From Cheiracanthium punctorium (lineage: Eukaryota; Arthropoda; Arachnida; Araneae; Cheiracanthiidae), in the NCBI GenBank assembly GCA_038373885.1, contig JAWZYV010012263.1:620001-684000 (forward strand): DNA of 64,000 bases, written 5' to 3'. A program made the translations under genes and the position numbers. This document shows positions 33,801 to 46,183 of this stretch, in pieces (position 1 is the first letter of the stretch; every line of letters begins with the position of its first letter). The notes beneath the pieces are model-generated. The model was not told where the DNA came from. It was given only the letters and a program-made list of their open reading frames with translations, and ran no database searches.

Positions 33801-36248
33801 TCATGCGTTATTTTTTTTTTAATATTGCTCAAGTGTTATAATATGTGAGCTGAATATTTGATCTGGTTATATTTTTCTCTCATTTTAAGCTTACTAAATA
33901 CCTGAATTTAAAATTTTCTGATAAATGTTAACTTTCGGACCACGGCGCATCTATTTGATTATTTCTGTAAAAGGCAGTGCGCTTGCATTGAGATTCGACA
34001 TTTTTTAATCGCGGTGGAATTCTAACTTATTGGCATGGGTCTGTTAGTCTGAATCCGTATATCTAAGTGTTTTATTTTCATTTTTTATCATTTAAGCGTT
34101 TACGATCGTCTATTTTCTCCAGCTTTCCCTTACACTTTAAAAAAAAAAAAGTCTAATCTAGATATTACAACTTCAAAAACTAACTCTAAATAATGGTAAA
34201 TAAAAAATTAATATAAAATGAAAAGTGACATTAAATGTCACAAGATGAGTGAGTATGACATGTTATATAATAATCCCTTCTTTCACTCTTAGGATCTCTA
34301 TCTTTCGTAAACTGTTGGCACCTGTTCCAAAAAATATAAACAAAAGAAGTTTATATCCGTTTACCCCTAAGAAGGGCTTAATGTCTAGCTTCTCCACTCC
34401 CAAATGGTGTAAGAAAATCTTTATCTCCAGGGATTGCTGTGGATTAAGAGATCTTCGGGGTCACTGACAAAGTAATACGCATATACTCTAAAATATTCAT
34501 ATATGTAAGAAGCAGCTGCTTCTCCCGGCTTACGTCTACAACTTCCCGCCATAGTTGTTTTGTTATTTTGGTCTGGATATGACAGGAAAGATATAGACAA
34601 GATGTTTCACAGGCTGTGTTATTGGAAAGAGAATGTTATTGATACTATCTGGAGCATCTTGTTAGACGGGCCTCATCTTCTCTTCTTTCCCTCTACGGAA
34701 TGTGGAACATTTAATAAACATCACTTTGAGGAAGCAAGTCCGGAAAATTTTATTTCTTTAAATGCCCGTGTTCAATTTATGGAGGAAATAGTTCTTTCCG
34801 AGGGGAAAAACAATTTTAATTAAAAGAAAATTTTTAAAGAACATTTTCTTACGTGTGTGTATATCGGTACTTGAGTATTATTTTGGTGGTGATTCCCGCC
34901 AAGTTATGTTTTCGCCAGATGGGTTGGCGAATTGCGCCAATCGTAACAGGAACCAATCCATACAGCTTTTTTTTTTTTTATGAATAGTTGAACTGAACTA
35001 ATTCATCCGCAAAATGCTCATCATATTGCGCGTAAAAGCTCGTTCTTTAAATCATTAAATCATATATTTTGGGGATTAGCAAAATGGAGAGACCAAAAGG
35101 AAAAAAAAAACAAAACAGAATAGTACATCAAAGAAACATCTAAATCTCATTTATCCAATTTTATGTGACGTTGTATACACAATCAAAAAGAACAGGTTGT
35201 TGCAATACTAAATTCAGTTAAAGAACAGTCGGAATCCATTTATAACGCACTAATAAAAAAGAAAACCACAAGAAATGTTCTCAATTATTTCGATTTTCAA
35301 CAAAATGCTCATTAAAACTGCAAACGAATGTCTTCATACCAATTTACACCGGTTAATGTAAATGAATCCATTTTCATGACTATTACACACACACACAGAC
35401 ACACAAATGCAAGTTAAATGACGCGAAGAAATAAATTGCATTCCTACAGTAAATTCCTATAAAATCATTTAAATATACAAAAACGGAATAATCAGCAATA
35501 AAATTCAAAAATAGCTCTTGCTTATTCGTACGTGCAGTTTAGAACCAGGAATCAAAGTTAGGCCTAAAATTTTCAGATTTTTTGTGTGACTTCTATGAAA
35601 AGATTCTGATGACACTCTAGTACTCTTTAGTTACATACATAAACAAAAACTACGTTATAAACATATTTCGCAGGCGTTTAAGATGAAGGGGCGTAAGTTT
35701 TTATAGATTGCACTGCGGCTCTTAAAATAAAATGAAATTGACAAATAATTAAAGTTTAAACATAAAATTAATTTTTCCTTTATTTGAACTCAAATACTGT
35801 TAAAATGTTTATGGAATGCAATTTACGAGCTCAATTTTTTGTTATCAAGAAGTAAAATTTTATTATGAAGAGACATTTAAACTTTTTTCTTAGAAAACAT
35901 CCATTTTTTTAAAAATTGATCGGAATAATTACGATTTGTTAAATATGAATTTGCAAAAACGATTTTTATTCTCACTCTTCATCTGCTTTGAAAGCGTATT
36001 TTCAGCATTGCACCTGCACCTTTTTGCATTGCTGTTTATGCCACCCAATAGCCGAACTGCTGCTTTTTCAACTCAAAGCAGTTGATTCACTTAAATGACG
36101 ATAATTATATTCAAAAGTAAATCCATTTGTTTTTATTATAATTATCTTCTTGATAACTGAAAAAGTCGTTAATACAGAACGCAACGCATTTTGCTTTCAG
36201 TCGATATGCTCATTCCACCGTGGCTACTCCCCGACAGTGTGAGGAATT
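33801..36248. other. A+T-rich sequence, nothing recognised
   Basis: The notable items are a 16-bp perfect palindrome AGAAGCAGCTGCTTCT at 34507-34522 and an (AC)n stretch at 35387-35405. Open frames of 72 and 87 codons near 34249-34823 have no recognisable features. Confidence 0.45.
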
Positions 36249-36424
36249 CAAAGTTGTAGCCAAGGGAGGTATAGGGGGTCACAACCCCCCCCCCCCCATG
36301 ATAAATTTTATTGCCATACAAAATGTATATTCTTCACTCCCGTATCACACCCACGTATACATGTATGCGAGTTGCAGTTGTCGTAACCCCCCCCCCTCCT
36401 GAAAAATTTCTGGCTACGCCACTA
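36249..36424. mobile_element. MITE related to the GGCGTAGCC family
   Basis: The right end, inverted, is CTAGTGGCGTAGCCAGAAAT, the same terminus as the 13975 element. The left end GTTGTAGCCAAGGGAGG is a decayed copy. Long C runs (about 13 and 9) lie inside both ends. No clear target duplication. Confidence 0.6.
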
Positions 36425-36844
36425 GGGACTAGCTTTTGTAAAAGTCTCCTTTCATGCGGATACTGAAAACGTTTAAATTCAACATTTTCTTGTAAATATT
36501 GAAGTTATTTTACACTTATTTCCTTATGTAGACTGACTATCACAAAATAAAGCAGTTTATTTAATCTGTTAAATTAGTGTTATGATTAAAAAAATCTGTC
36601 GACAGGATCTGAACTAGAGTGTATCATATTGTAAAGCAAAAATAAAACGGAAAATTTTTGCAGACGTTGCTTACGCCTCGAATCTCGGGGATATAAAAAA
36701 ATATGTATGTTTCGAGAAGATTTGATAATATTTAGAGGCTACACACTTCGACCAATTTGGTAAAATCAGAAGAAAAGCAGGAATTTTCAATGTTACTTAC
36801 TTTTATTGGGGAAACTAGAAATCGAAAACTTAACGATAGTATGA

Positions 36845-37023
36845 CAGTGGCGGATTATTGCAGTTGTCGGGGGGGGGTGATTAGTTTGTCGTTGGAGGCG
36901 GCTAGTTGGAAGATTGACATATACATCCATTTTATGGAAGTAAAATAGGATCTTTTACATTAATTTCTTTTTTCTCGGGGAGGGGGGCGGTCACCCCTCC
37001 ACCCCCCCTTTAATCCGCCCTTG
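36845..37023. mobile_element. hAT-like MITE with CAGTGGCGGATTA ends and exact 8-bp duplication
   Basis: CAGTGGCGGATTA at the left is inverted as TAATCCGCCCTTG at the right. TAGTATGA flanks it exactly at 36837-36844 and 37024-37031. G-rich blocks lie inside both ends. The 63-codon plus frame across its left edge is incidental. Confidence 0.88.
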
Positions 37024-37031
37024 TAGTATGA

Positions 37032-37331
37032 TAGGTAACACTTGTATTTTTTAAACCAACTTTCAACAATGTAATGCCTTCTTTTGTTCGCCTCGTGATG
37101 ACTTTTCTGTGATGCTCGACTATCCTCAACAAAAATACCTTAAATATCTAAGTGGTTGGTTGGTCTCAAACCGACTTCAGTCACAAGTTCCCAGGGCAGC
37201 AAGGCGAATGGGAAAGGCAATATATGCCCTTAAAATTGTCTTCTTCTGTAGACAGTTGAATATTCGTTACTGAGAAGTAAAACAGTTACACATGTAACAA
37301 GTTACACATGTTATCTTTCCGCGTTGGGCAG
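37032..37331. other. Spacer upstream of a candidate exon
   Basis: Moderately A+T-rich. A pyrimidine-rich stretch TTGTCTTCTTCTGTAG ends near 37250. At 37286-37312 TTACACATGT recurs in both orientations. No gene is called. Confidence 0.35.
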
Positions 37332-37444
37332 TTTGAGTCAATGAGGTCCAATCCTACGACTTATTTGGACGTACTACAGCTTCTGAGAGCTCACCGGGTG
37401 CAGACGTCAAAAAGTGCTGTTAAAGTTGCTAAGAGATACCTTTG
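37332..37444 (+). CDS. Candidate internal exon of unknown function
   Basis: An acceptor-like TTATCTTTCCGCGTTGGGCAG precedes 37332 and a donor-like TTTG/GTAATT follows 37444. The frame between is open for 37 codons plus 2 bases, beginning FESMRSNPTTYLDVLQLLRA and ending SKSAVKVAKRYL, with protein-like composition and helical character. Read through the donor, the frame stops one codon later. An in-frame ATG at 37308 gives an alternative 43-codon open frame. No domain is recognised and the splice sites are only moderate. Confidence 0.3.
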
Positions 37445-39031
37445 GTAATTTATCAGAAACAAACGTAGGATTAGTTTTTTTTGAATGAACTACTCAGGAT
37501 GGTAAGGGAAATATCACTGGAAGTTTAGAAACCGAACCTGCAAAGAAAAAGTAAATGAAACGATAAGAAAGTAAAAATCTCGTTTTTGAAGGAAAAGACC
37601 TGAGATATTTCGTCACTAATAAAACAAAGACGTTCTTTAAATTGTTTGTAATCAACCATGTAACCAGAATACTGCAGTGAATCTCATACATGTGAGATTT
37701 TTAAGGTGGTCAATGATACCGCAAAAAGAGAAATTATTATAATATCGAAATTTAAGAAATCTGTCTGGGACAAAAAACAAAAACAGTTCTTTTTGAGAGT
37801 AGTCTAGTACCACAGAAAGATCGTCACCAAGCGAACAAAAGACATTGCATTGCTCAGTGTTTATTATAACAACACTTTTTTTCCTAGCATGCTGCCTATA
37901 ATGTTTTAAATTATTTTAAGTTTGCGACTTAATTAAAATTAAAGTACAGTGGTACTATACTTCAATTTTTGCCTGCCAGTTCAATTAAAATTGAAGAAAC
38001 GAAACTTTCGCCTGCTTTTACCAAATTGGGCAAGTTGACCAACCTCTAAATATTCCTCAATTTTCTTGAAATCGGGCATATATATTTTTTTCATCACTGA
38101 GACTCGGAAGGTAAGCAAAGTCATGTGAAAATCATATCTTTTGAAAAAGGAAACACCCTAATGTGCACCATCCTTTAGTAGGTATGGCAAAAAAGATTCA
38201 GCAAAAGCGTAGCCAAACTAGCAAGTTCAGCTTTTTCAAAGAGAACAAACAGATTTTTGACTCAGAGTCTCTTTCGTTAGAAACTTTCCGTTCAGGATAA
38301 AAGCGATCAGAAATTGAAGTAGGTTATGAGGAAGGCATGGAGTGAGAAGCAAAAAAAACTGAAGTGTTTTGGGTTTCTACGATTACATTTTTTAAAACAA
38401 TTTTATGTTCTTAGCCATGAACTTCAAAAAGCATTAACAATCTAATATTTTAAGATAAATATTTAAGGGACTAGCCTAATCCCCAGGTACATGGATGTCA
38501 AGCAACTGTTTTAATCTAAGTTAGCTAATATTACCTTGTGCAAATTATATATTTTTAATTTTTTCAAACAAGAATGAAAATACTCTCTTTCAAGAACTGC
38601 GATTTGTAAAGAAAAACATTATCCATACAATTTAAAATATAATTCATGGCATAATTATACAGAATATTTCGTTGTCAAATGTTTAAGGTACAGAAGCAAC
38701 CGCCAGTTTAAAACGCAATCTTTAGGAAAATCTACGGATTTATATTAGCTGTAAAACTCCTCCTGTCATCCTTGTTGTCACTTTCAGCTTGTCCAAAACT
38801 ATGGCGCACTCTTAATAATGTTCTTTATTCTTCTGTACATTTACAAACATCTCTCCCTAAAAGAAAGAAAAAATTATTCAGAGCCTATTACTGACGTTAC
38901 AAACCAACTACAAGCCTTTTTCCTCCAAAAGTGTGTTTGCAAACGGTTTTTGATTTCCTTCCCATTTTCGCCAAATATGTTCGAAGATATTCTCAAGCCC
39001 CAAACAGTCACTTAACGGCTGGAAATCTAAC
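37445..39031. other. A+T-rich sequence, nothing firm
   Basis: A plus-strand frame at 38755-39015 is open for 86 codons after an acceptor-like CACTTTCAG (to 38787), but its content is not distinctive and it lies opposite the better minus-strand exon candidate next door. Otherwise nothing recognised. Confidence 0.35.
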
Positions 39032-39170
39032 CCTGAGGTGTCGGGCTAAAAGCTCTCTGAATCATCATCATGGCGCTCTCAAAACGATCCTCTGGGTCAA
39101 CACAGCTGCCATCCTCACTTCCTCTAAGAGTAGTAGCAGATCCAGCACTTAGTTTCGGACACGTGATAAG
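39032..39170 (-). CDS. Strongest candidate exon in the window, function unknown
   Basis: On the minus strand a pyrimidine-rich tract (TTGTTTGCCGATGCTCTTCCAG) ends just before the exon start at 39170, and a donor-like CAGG/GTTAGA follows at 39031. The 139 bases encode 46 codons with no stop, entering in phase 0 and leaving one base. The translation begins LITCPKLSAGSATTLRGSED and includes CVDPEDRFESAMMMIQRAF and SPTPQ. Serine/acidic linker followed by an amphipathic helix is typical of a real internal exon, and the segment is richer in G+C than its surroundings. I cannot name the family. A 78-codon plus-strand frame overlaps it (ATG at 39070), which weakens the case slightly. Flanking exons were not found. 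Confidence 0.5.
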
Positions 39171-40586
39171 CTGGAAGAGCATCGGCAAACAACAAGCATC
39201 CGTCACTTTTTCGAGAGTACATATATGTAGAAAAAAAAAAGTAAAGGAGGACCCCGTCTACACCTTTTCTGGGATGGAAAGTTTGCCCTTCGGATTAGGA
39301 ATTTGAAACTATATTTTGGAACGCGGATAGAGAGAACGAACTAAAAGGAAAAGTTACATTTTTAATTGCATCTTTCTTCTAGATTTTTCAGTTCCCCTAG
39401 CACTTCTGTTTATGTACTGGGAGGAGGGGAGGGAGACTTTGGCATTCGCGTAAAAAGTCGAGTTTCAGTTTTGATGGATCTCTACGTTCTAAGATGCATG
39501 TAAAAATAAAAATAAAGAAAGAATGTTCTAAACCAGTGATGGGGGCAAACCTTTTGAACTAGACGTGTCAAAATTCGGTAAATCCCCAGATTAACTCTGG
39601 TGGCCTGTCACATATAGAATTCAATTTTTGTAAGTAACAAATATTTTTGTATAGTGGTACTTTTTGGCTGAGTTGGCGACTCCAGAAATGCTTGATGCAC
39701 GTCACCCGAAATGGCTGCGCTTATCAAAAACCATCCACAGTCACTGCTAACACATTTTTTTAGAAGTGGGGAGATGTGGATAAATTGCCAGGTCAAATAT
39801 TGGCTTTTACCAATTTCTTTATTTTTTTTATCAACTGTATTACCAACTTTTTACTTTCGCCAACTGGGTTTGCGCAATTTTGACAAGTGTACCAGAAATG
39901 GAAAGTAAATTATAGTTTTTGTTAAAACTAAATTTTGCCAACTAGGTATCTAACTTGTCAAGTATAATAGAATTTTGCTAGCTTTAGGCAGAGGAGACCC
40001 CCCCCCTACCCCCCTTTAGCAAGGGCCCTGCATCCATCACCTATATCTAAACGTTGACATGGAATTTTACAGCTTGTAGTGTTTGTCTGAGTGTCCCCTA
40101 AAGTCCGCTGTTTCAAAAATGTCTTAGCAGTAACACACAAGTATGTAAGTATAAACTCAAATAACTCTTATTGTGTGTATTATAAGGTTGTTCATTTGGT
40201 AGATACTTAGGGAGCCAGTACGTTCAACAACGTATCACACACAACCCTTAGTTTGTTTGTGATGTAGCTCCCAACGGAATCTAATCACAGCATCATATTA
40301 AATGAACCCATTCATGTAGTCTTTCAATCGCAAACTGCAGCTCAAAAGTTTCGCCAAACGTGCAGAAAATTTGTATGCTCTTTCCGTTGAAGCGTCTATT
40401 AGAATGCGGCAAACTTTTAAGAACCACCCTTTCATAAAATCAATTCTTCGCACGTTTTGATCATTTTATGTGACATTTTGGCCAAATTCTAAAATTTTTA
40501 TAACTGTTGCCCCAGATTTTGTGCATAAGTTGATCAGCTAATTTCATGCTCGTTTCACCAATGAACGTTCAGCCGAAGAAACGTTA
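39171..40586. other. A+T-rich sequence, nothing recognised
   Basis: A C-rich stretch at 39999-40018 may be part of a decayed MITE. No gene or defined repeat seen. Confidence 0.45.
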
Positions 40587-40590
40587 TTAA

Positions 40591-40965
40591 CCCTTTGAGG
40601 CGCAACCCTTTCCCAATGCTGAAAAAAGGGCAGCCGTTGCCATCGCTAGCCTTAACTACCAGCAAGATCCGCCATCTTGCTGGTCGTTAAGTCGAGCGAT
40701 GGCAACGGCTGCCCTTTTTTCAGCATTGGGCAATCTATGCAACTGTTCTCGCATTCTTCCATTTTTTTCAGCCGATGTCAGTGCTGTTAAAAATAATCGT
40801 GACCATTTTTTGACGGGAAATCACGTGCTAAAAAGTAAAGGAATCTCGTGGAGCTATGTCACCCGCAACTATTTTTATAGAACTCAAATCTATTTTTCGT
40901 GACTGGCAACAGTCAAAACGTCAGAGTTTGGTGTTCCCAGAGCGGGAACACTGCGCGTTAAAGGG
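40591..40965. mobile_element. TTAA-target foldback element, copy 1 (short arms)
   Basis: TTAA flanks both ends (40587-40590 and 40966-40969). The ends CCCTTTGAGGCGCAA and, inverted, CCCTTTAACGCGCAG form short terminal repeats, as in piggyBac-like elements. The left part is a hairpin: 40612-40666 inverted at 40673-40730 with a short loop. The right part (about 235 bp) is unique to the family and ends in a second small hairpin around GTTCCCAGAGCGGGAAC. No transposase. Copies 2 and 3 are at 53960 and 55109. Confidence 0.85.
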
Positions 40966-40969
40966 TTAA

Positions 40970-43900
40970 ACAGAATTTCAGTAACTTCCAAGAGTATTGA
41001 CGGTTATTGGAAGCTCTTTCTGCTTACGTTCAACGGATTTCTGCCAAGAAAAGCGATAATTCAAGAGCAATCAACTTCATAATAAAATTACGATAACATA
41101 TTTTATAAAGACTTGCAGAAAATAAGCTCATGTCTCTTTTTCGAAATTTGCTATATCCAAAATAGTTCATAAGTTCTGAACGTCCATGTAAATTCCCTTT
41201 AAACATTTACGCAAACAAATCATATCGGAAAATAATTGCTTTTCTAAAAATTTGTACCCGTATACTGCACTGCATAACCATTTTAGAACTTCACCCAGTG
41301 TTTAAGGAAATAAAAATAAACCCCTCCGTCCAAATATAAAAGTCACCATTTATTATTACGAATATGTGATTCTTTCATGTATTGCCTGGAAAGAAGGCAG
41401 AATTTTTTGACGCAAAGTCTTAAAAAAAGAATTGCTTCCTTTTTATATTTCAGTTCAAATCTTTTAAAAACAAAAAGTACATCTCTCTTCTGGGGCAGCA
41501 AGACTTAATGCACTTTGTAATCTCATAAGAAATGTTTTAAACTTCACATTATGAAAAGCAAAGAGGCAGCAGACAACAATTGGATTGGACTTCCATTTTT
41601 GGATGGATTGAGCGTATAGAGGAAATAAAAAGGAGTAGAGAACGGAAAAATTCTTGTTTTCAGATCATTTTAAGATTTCTATTCATTTCTGAAGTAAGTA
41701 TTTTTCAATTTTAACCCTTTCTTTGATATTTTTTTTTCCCTTTCTTGTGGTATACGTTCTTGAGAAAGACTTTTGATTTTTTTGTTTTTCTGGAGGATGT
41801 TTTAATATTATACAAGAAGATACGGGGGACTCTGGAAAAGAAAAAAAATGTTTTAAAAAGTAAAAACAGAAAACATTTAGAAAGTTAGAAAACTATTTTT
41901 CTAGTGCATATAAGGCTATCTCAGAGCGAATAGAATAAAACTACTTTGGATTTTACTGCACCAAGACCTCGTGAATTGTTAGTCGGATTTCTTAACTTTG
42001 TTTAAAAATAAATGGCCCTATTCTCTAAAATCTGCATCGCACAAAACAAAACATTATTTATAGCATAGATTGTAGTTCATGAACCATTTTTCGCATGCTA
42101 AAAAGTGTTTTCTTAAATGTAACAAAATTTGCTTAGTTAGGCAGTTTAATCAGCAAAAAGAAACTACCAAAGTTTGTTTGAATCATTCTAATCAGTTTAA
42201 CAAAGTGCATTTTTGAATTTAAAATAAATGTTATATTTAGAATTAATTGTATTTGATCTCCTTCAAGCGCATGCGTCAAAGGCAGGGTAGATGAAAAATT
42301 TGATTACACATTAACATTTGCACTTTTTATTTTAGTGTTTTTCTATGTAGCTACAGATTTAGATTAAAGCAATCAGAATCACTTTTGTTTTCTTGTTAAA
42401 TTAAATAAATGTGTATCTTTGGTCAAATTTTTTCTTGGAAATAAACTCCCTGAAGCTATCTGTTTTATCTGACTTAATAATAACCAGTTTGGTTTCCAAT
42501 TTAATACAATATTTTCACGTGTATTGTCCTCGAGTAGTTTTTGCTATATATATCTGTTACACAAAAAGTGGGATTGTGATTTTGATTCTAACTCGTCACG
42601 GTAATTTCACAGAAAGGAAATGTTCTGCATTTTTTTATTTCTTATTATTATTACAGGCAGGAAATTTCGATTTGTTTCCACCTTAAAACTTACCCCTCTG
42701 TATCTAGCAGAAGTCTTGTCAGAACTGAAACTGAGCATTATTTTTCCAGGATTCCTATATTTTTTGTAATTCGTTCCGATTATAATTAATATTAAATGTA
42801 AAACTATACACTGAAACAAGCCATGCATATTGAGTATGTCGACTCATGCAATATAAACAAGACAACTCTGTTAAAGAAATATTAACATTACAAAACAAGT
42901 TTCAGTAACTCAGTATTTTAACACAGTGTTACACAAATGAAGAATAGGTGCCTCTTTCCATCTTATAAAAATTTAGCGTACGCTATTGATCGTTCTTAAA
43001 CTTTGCACTTGGGTACACCGAATTTAAAATTCATTCAAAAATAACTAAAGCGTAAAGATATTTTCTCTCCTCCACCTTAAAAAATGCTTGGAGAACTAAT
43101 ATTATTTAATAACACAATCTCTATCAAAGGTTTAATTATACGACCGTTGTTACACTTTTCCCTCAAACTGTAAAATAATTGTCGAGCAAAGGATATCAAA
43201 AGTATATAGTAACATTTTTCTATGTATTCCAAGAATTTTAAGTTATGAAATTCAAGTTTGTTTGATATTTCTTCCCCCTTTCATACTTGAAAAACACATC
43301 CCCCTGCTATACTGCTATAAATCATGTTTCTCCGTCTGCATTTTGTAAAGTTGAATCTTTAAAATACTTCAAAAATGCAACTGATTTCATATCAAAAACG
43401 CATTTGCTTCTTAAATCGACCAATGATTCGAGGGGGAAAGTGGGATTGGTTAGAATAGAGCCCTGGGGTGCTGGCTGAATGTGTTTTGAAAGAAAGTATT
43501 AAAGACAACATTGAGAGCTATGATGAAAACTAAACATTCTGGCTTTCAATATAACACCCTTTTGCTTCTGGCGATATCATTAATAGATCTACGATTGATT
43601 AAATGGACTGAATTTTTTCTTCCATTCCTGTAGACATACAAATTGAACAGAGCAACAACTGTTTGTTTAACATCATTATAAACGAGAAAAAACGTATGGA
43701 AAATAAAAGATATCATAAGATTATAAAGCTGGTTATTATATAATGTATTTTATTGGCTATTATGCAAAATCTTTACATCATACACGTAAAAAAATGTTAT
43801 TTAGGTAGTGTAAATAAATAATTATCGTTAATGTTTTATCAATTTTCACTTTTGACCAACTTATTCTAGTAACAATACCATGTAGGTGGTACGTCTTTTA

Positions 43901-45180
43901 TATAGAAGCAGTAAATGCATCTGCTAACTCACAATCCGTACATAAATTACAAAATTTCTAAGAGTAAATTTGTAAAAATAACTCCATTTTAAAACAGATC
44001 AATGAAATCGTAAGATTGTATGCTTTGTTTATCTGAATTGCGTTTTCATGATATGCCACTTCGAATTTTCGGAAAGTTTAAAAATAAATATATGATAAAA
44101 TAAATCAAATATGTAATAAAATCTTGATGATCTATTTGTATTACTTTTTTATTATTATTGGCAGTATTCTGTCTGCACAAATACAAATTATAGTGTAATA
44201 ATTAATCAAAAATGTGTGCAGTTCCCTATTATTTCGTGCTGTTTTGAAACTGGCAAGGGATTTTTACTAATGTATGAAAATTTAGATATTTTCAGCTGTA
44301 ATTCAGTTTTCTTTGAGTGTATGCTGATCAATTATTTTGAAAGTACAAAATATTAATAATGTTGTGTAAAAAAAATGTTTTTTTAATTGTAGGACAATAT
44401 ATTTGTATTTCAAGTACAGCTCGAAATACAAATATTACAAATATTTTAATTTTACTAAAATTAAATAGTACACTAAAGTCTTGTATTTATGAACAAGATT
44501 TCTAAACTTGAAAATTTTTATTTAGTTGTTATTAGTGGTTATTTTGAACCTGCATTTTTTAAATGTGAATTTTGCTTAGCGTTATCTTCTTGTTACTTTA
44601 TAAGTAAACACTCCTGTACCATGTTTTAGATCATTAGGAAGCACAGTATAAAAATGTTCCGCGATCAAAATTTAATTTTTTGATTTGAGTTAGTCGAAGA
44701 GTATGCTTGGTATCAAGTGTGTCATAAATTTGTACTTTGTTACTTGCAATTAATTGTACTTAATTTATTAGCAATTAAATATTTGATTTTATTTATTTTT
44801 AATAACACATTCCACGAGCTTTAACTATTCGGCTTAATTTTCCCAGCATAACACATAAATTAATGGTAGAACTATTTCTTTGCTTATTTTAAACCTTTTT
44901 GAAAATAATATTTGTCTTTTATGTTTATCAAGTAAAGAATTAAAACGGTATTCTGTATAAAATGTAACGAGCCAGTTTTCCTTAAAATTTCTCCAAAAAG
45001 ATACTTCTTCCTCAGACACCAACCTCCAGCCGACAATCTTAAACAACTCTAGAATTTCTAAAAAAAATTGAAATTCTGATTTAAAGTGGCTATTAATGCT
45101 GCAGCAATTTTAAAAAGCATTTATTAACGTTTATCTAAAAAAAAGGCATTATTCGTATTCAGTTTCATTTTAGAATGTAT
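40970..45180. other. A+T-rich sequence, nothing firm
   Basis: 42120-42290 carries diverged TTTAACAAA/TTTAATCAGCAAAA motifs and a CGCATGCGTCAA match to sequence near 13023, perhaps a decayed copy of the 11540-13225 element. A donor-like GAAGTAAGTAT lies near 41693 without a convincing exon. No gene called. Confidence 0.35.
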
Positions 45181-46127
45181 TAACCCTTCGAGGTTTAAAA
45201 CCGAGAGTCTCTCGGGCTGAATTCCAACTCTGAGCTCTAAAAGTATAGACTCTATATGTTTGTAGTCTTTACAAGTATTATCTACGAACCTTTCAGTTTC
45301 AAAAATCTATTAATGGCAGCAGAAAAGAAGCCTGTAAAAACCTACTAAAATTAGTCACTTTTTGAGCACTTTGGTGGTATCTTATATCTATGTTTTTCCT
45401 TATTTCAATAAATAATTTTTATTTACAAATAAAACCTCTTTTCAGGTATTTTCCAAACACTTAGATTAGTTTTCATTGGGATTTTCATTGGGAAAGTCTG
45501 TAAAATTTTGTGTTAAAAGTGATGTTTTATGTGCAACTATTTTTATTTTCACTTTAAAATTGCTTTTTTCAATAGTTTCTCATTATTAACTCTGAATACA
45601 TTTAAGTAAGCCACTTCATTATGAATAAGAAAAAATTCAAGTTTATAATTTAAAAAAATTTCAAATATATATCTTCGAGGATTTTTAAAAAATTGTTAAA
45701 GATTTAAAAATCTAGAGCTTAAAGTGTTGAGTAATACAATTTATTATACCAGATTTGAATTCTGCCAGGGTTGCAGAAATCTGCAAATTTCAAGACATCA
45801 TATGTTCAGAAAGTTTACGAAATTAAAACCTATAAGTAAAAAAAAAATCGCGGAACAAAAGTTACACATTTTCAGTATTCTGTTTAAAACTCTGTTACTA
45901 AACTTTAATTTTCAGCACTTAACTTCGTATTATTATTAAAATACCAGACATGAGATTGCATTTTTACATTAGCGTACTATCTTCCCCCATTTGTATTCTT
46001 TTCGCCTGAAAAGAAGTTTTTCCATCGCTGGATGAAAATGTAAAACCCTATGAAGAAAATTATCATTTTTTTTTTTCATCTCGTAAGAAGCAGTGCTTAA
46101 CATCACGCCTTATCATTTTTCTTTCAG
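45181..46127. other. A+T-rich sequence with one TTAACCC motif
   Basis: TTAACCCTTCGAGG at 45180-45193 resembles the end of the TTAA foldback family and is followed by a small perfect hairpin CCGAGAG/CTCTCGG, but no partner end is visible. Otherwise nothing. Confidence 0.3.
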
Positions 46128-46183
46128 TATCTGAAGCTAAGCCAAAAACTGCTTTGGAACAGAAGCGGGGAATTTCTGAATAA
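46128..46183 (+). CDS. Possible 3'-terminal exon
   Basis: A strong acceptor, CCTTATCATTTTTCTTTCAG, precedes 46128. In phase with two leading bases, the frame reads SEAKPKTALEQKRGISE then TAA at 46181-46183. A second frame is also open for 25 codons (to TAA near 46205). AATAAA occurs about 280 bp downstream. A short segment with one splice signal is weak evidence. Confidence 0.2.

Noticed and set aside
45180..45720. A fourth TTAA foldback copy
   Set aside because: Only TTAACCCTTCGAGG matches; the hairpin, unique segment and right end are absent.
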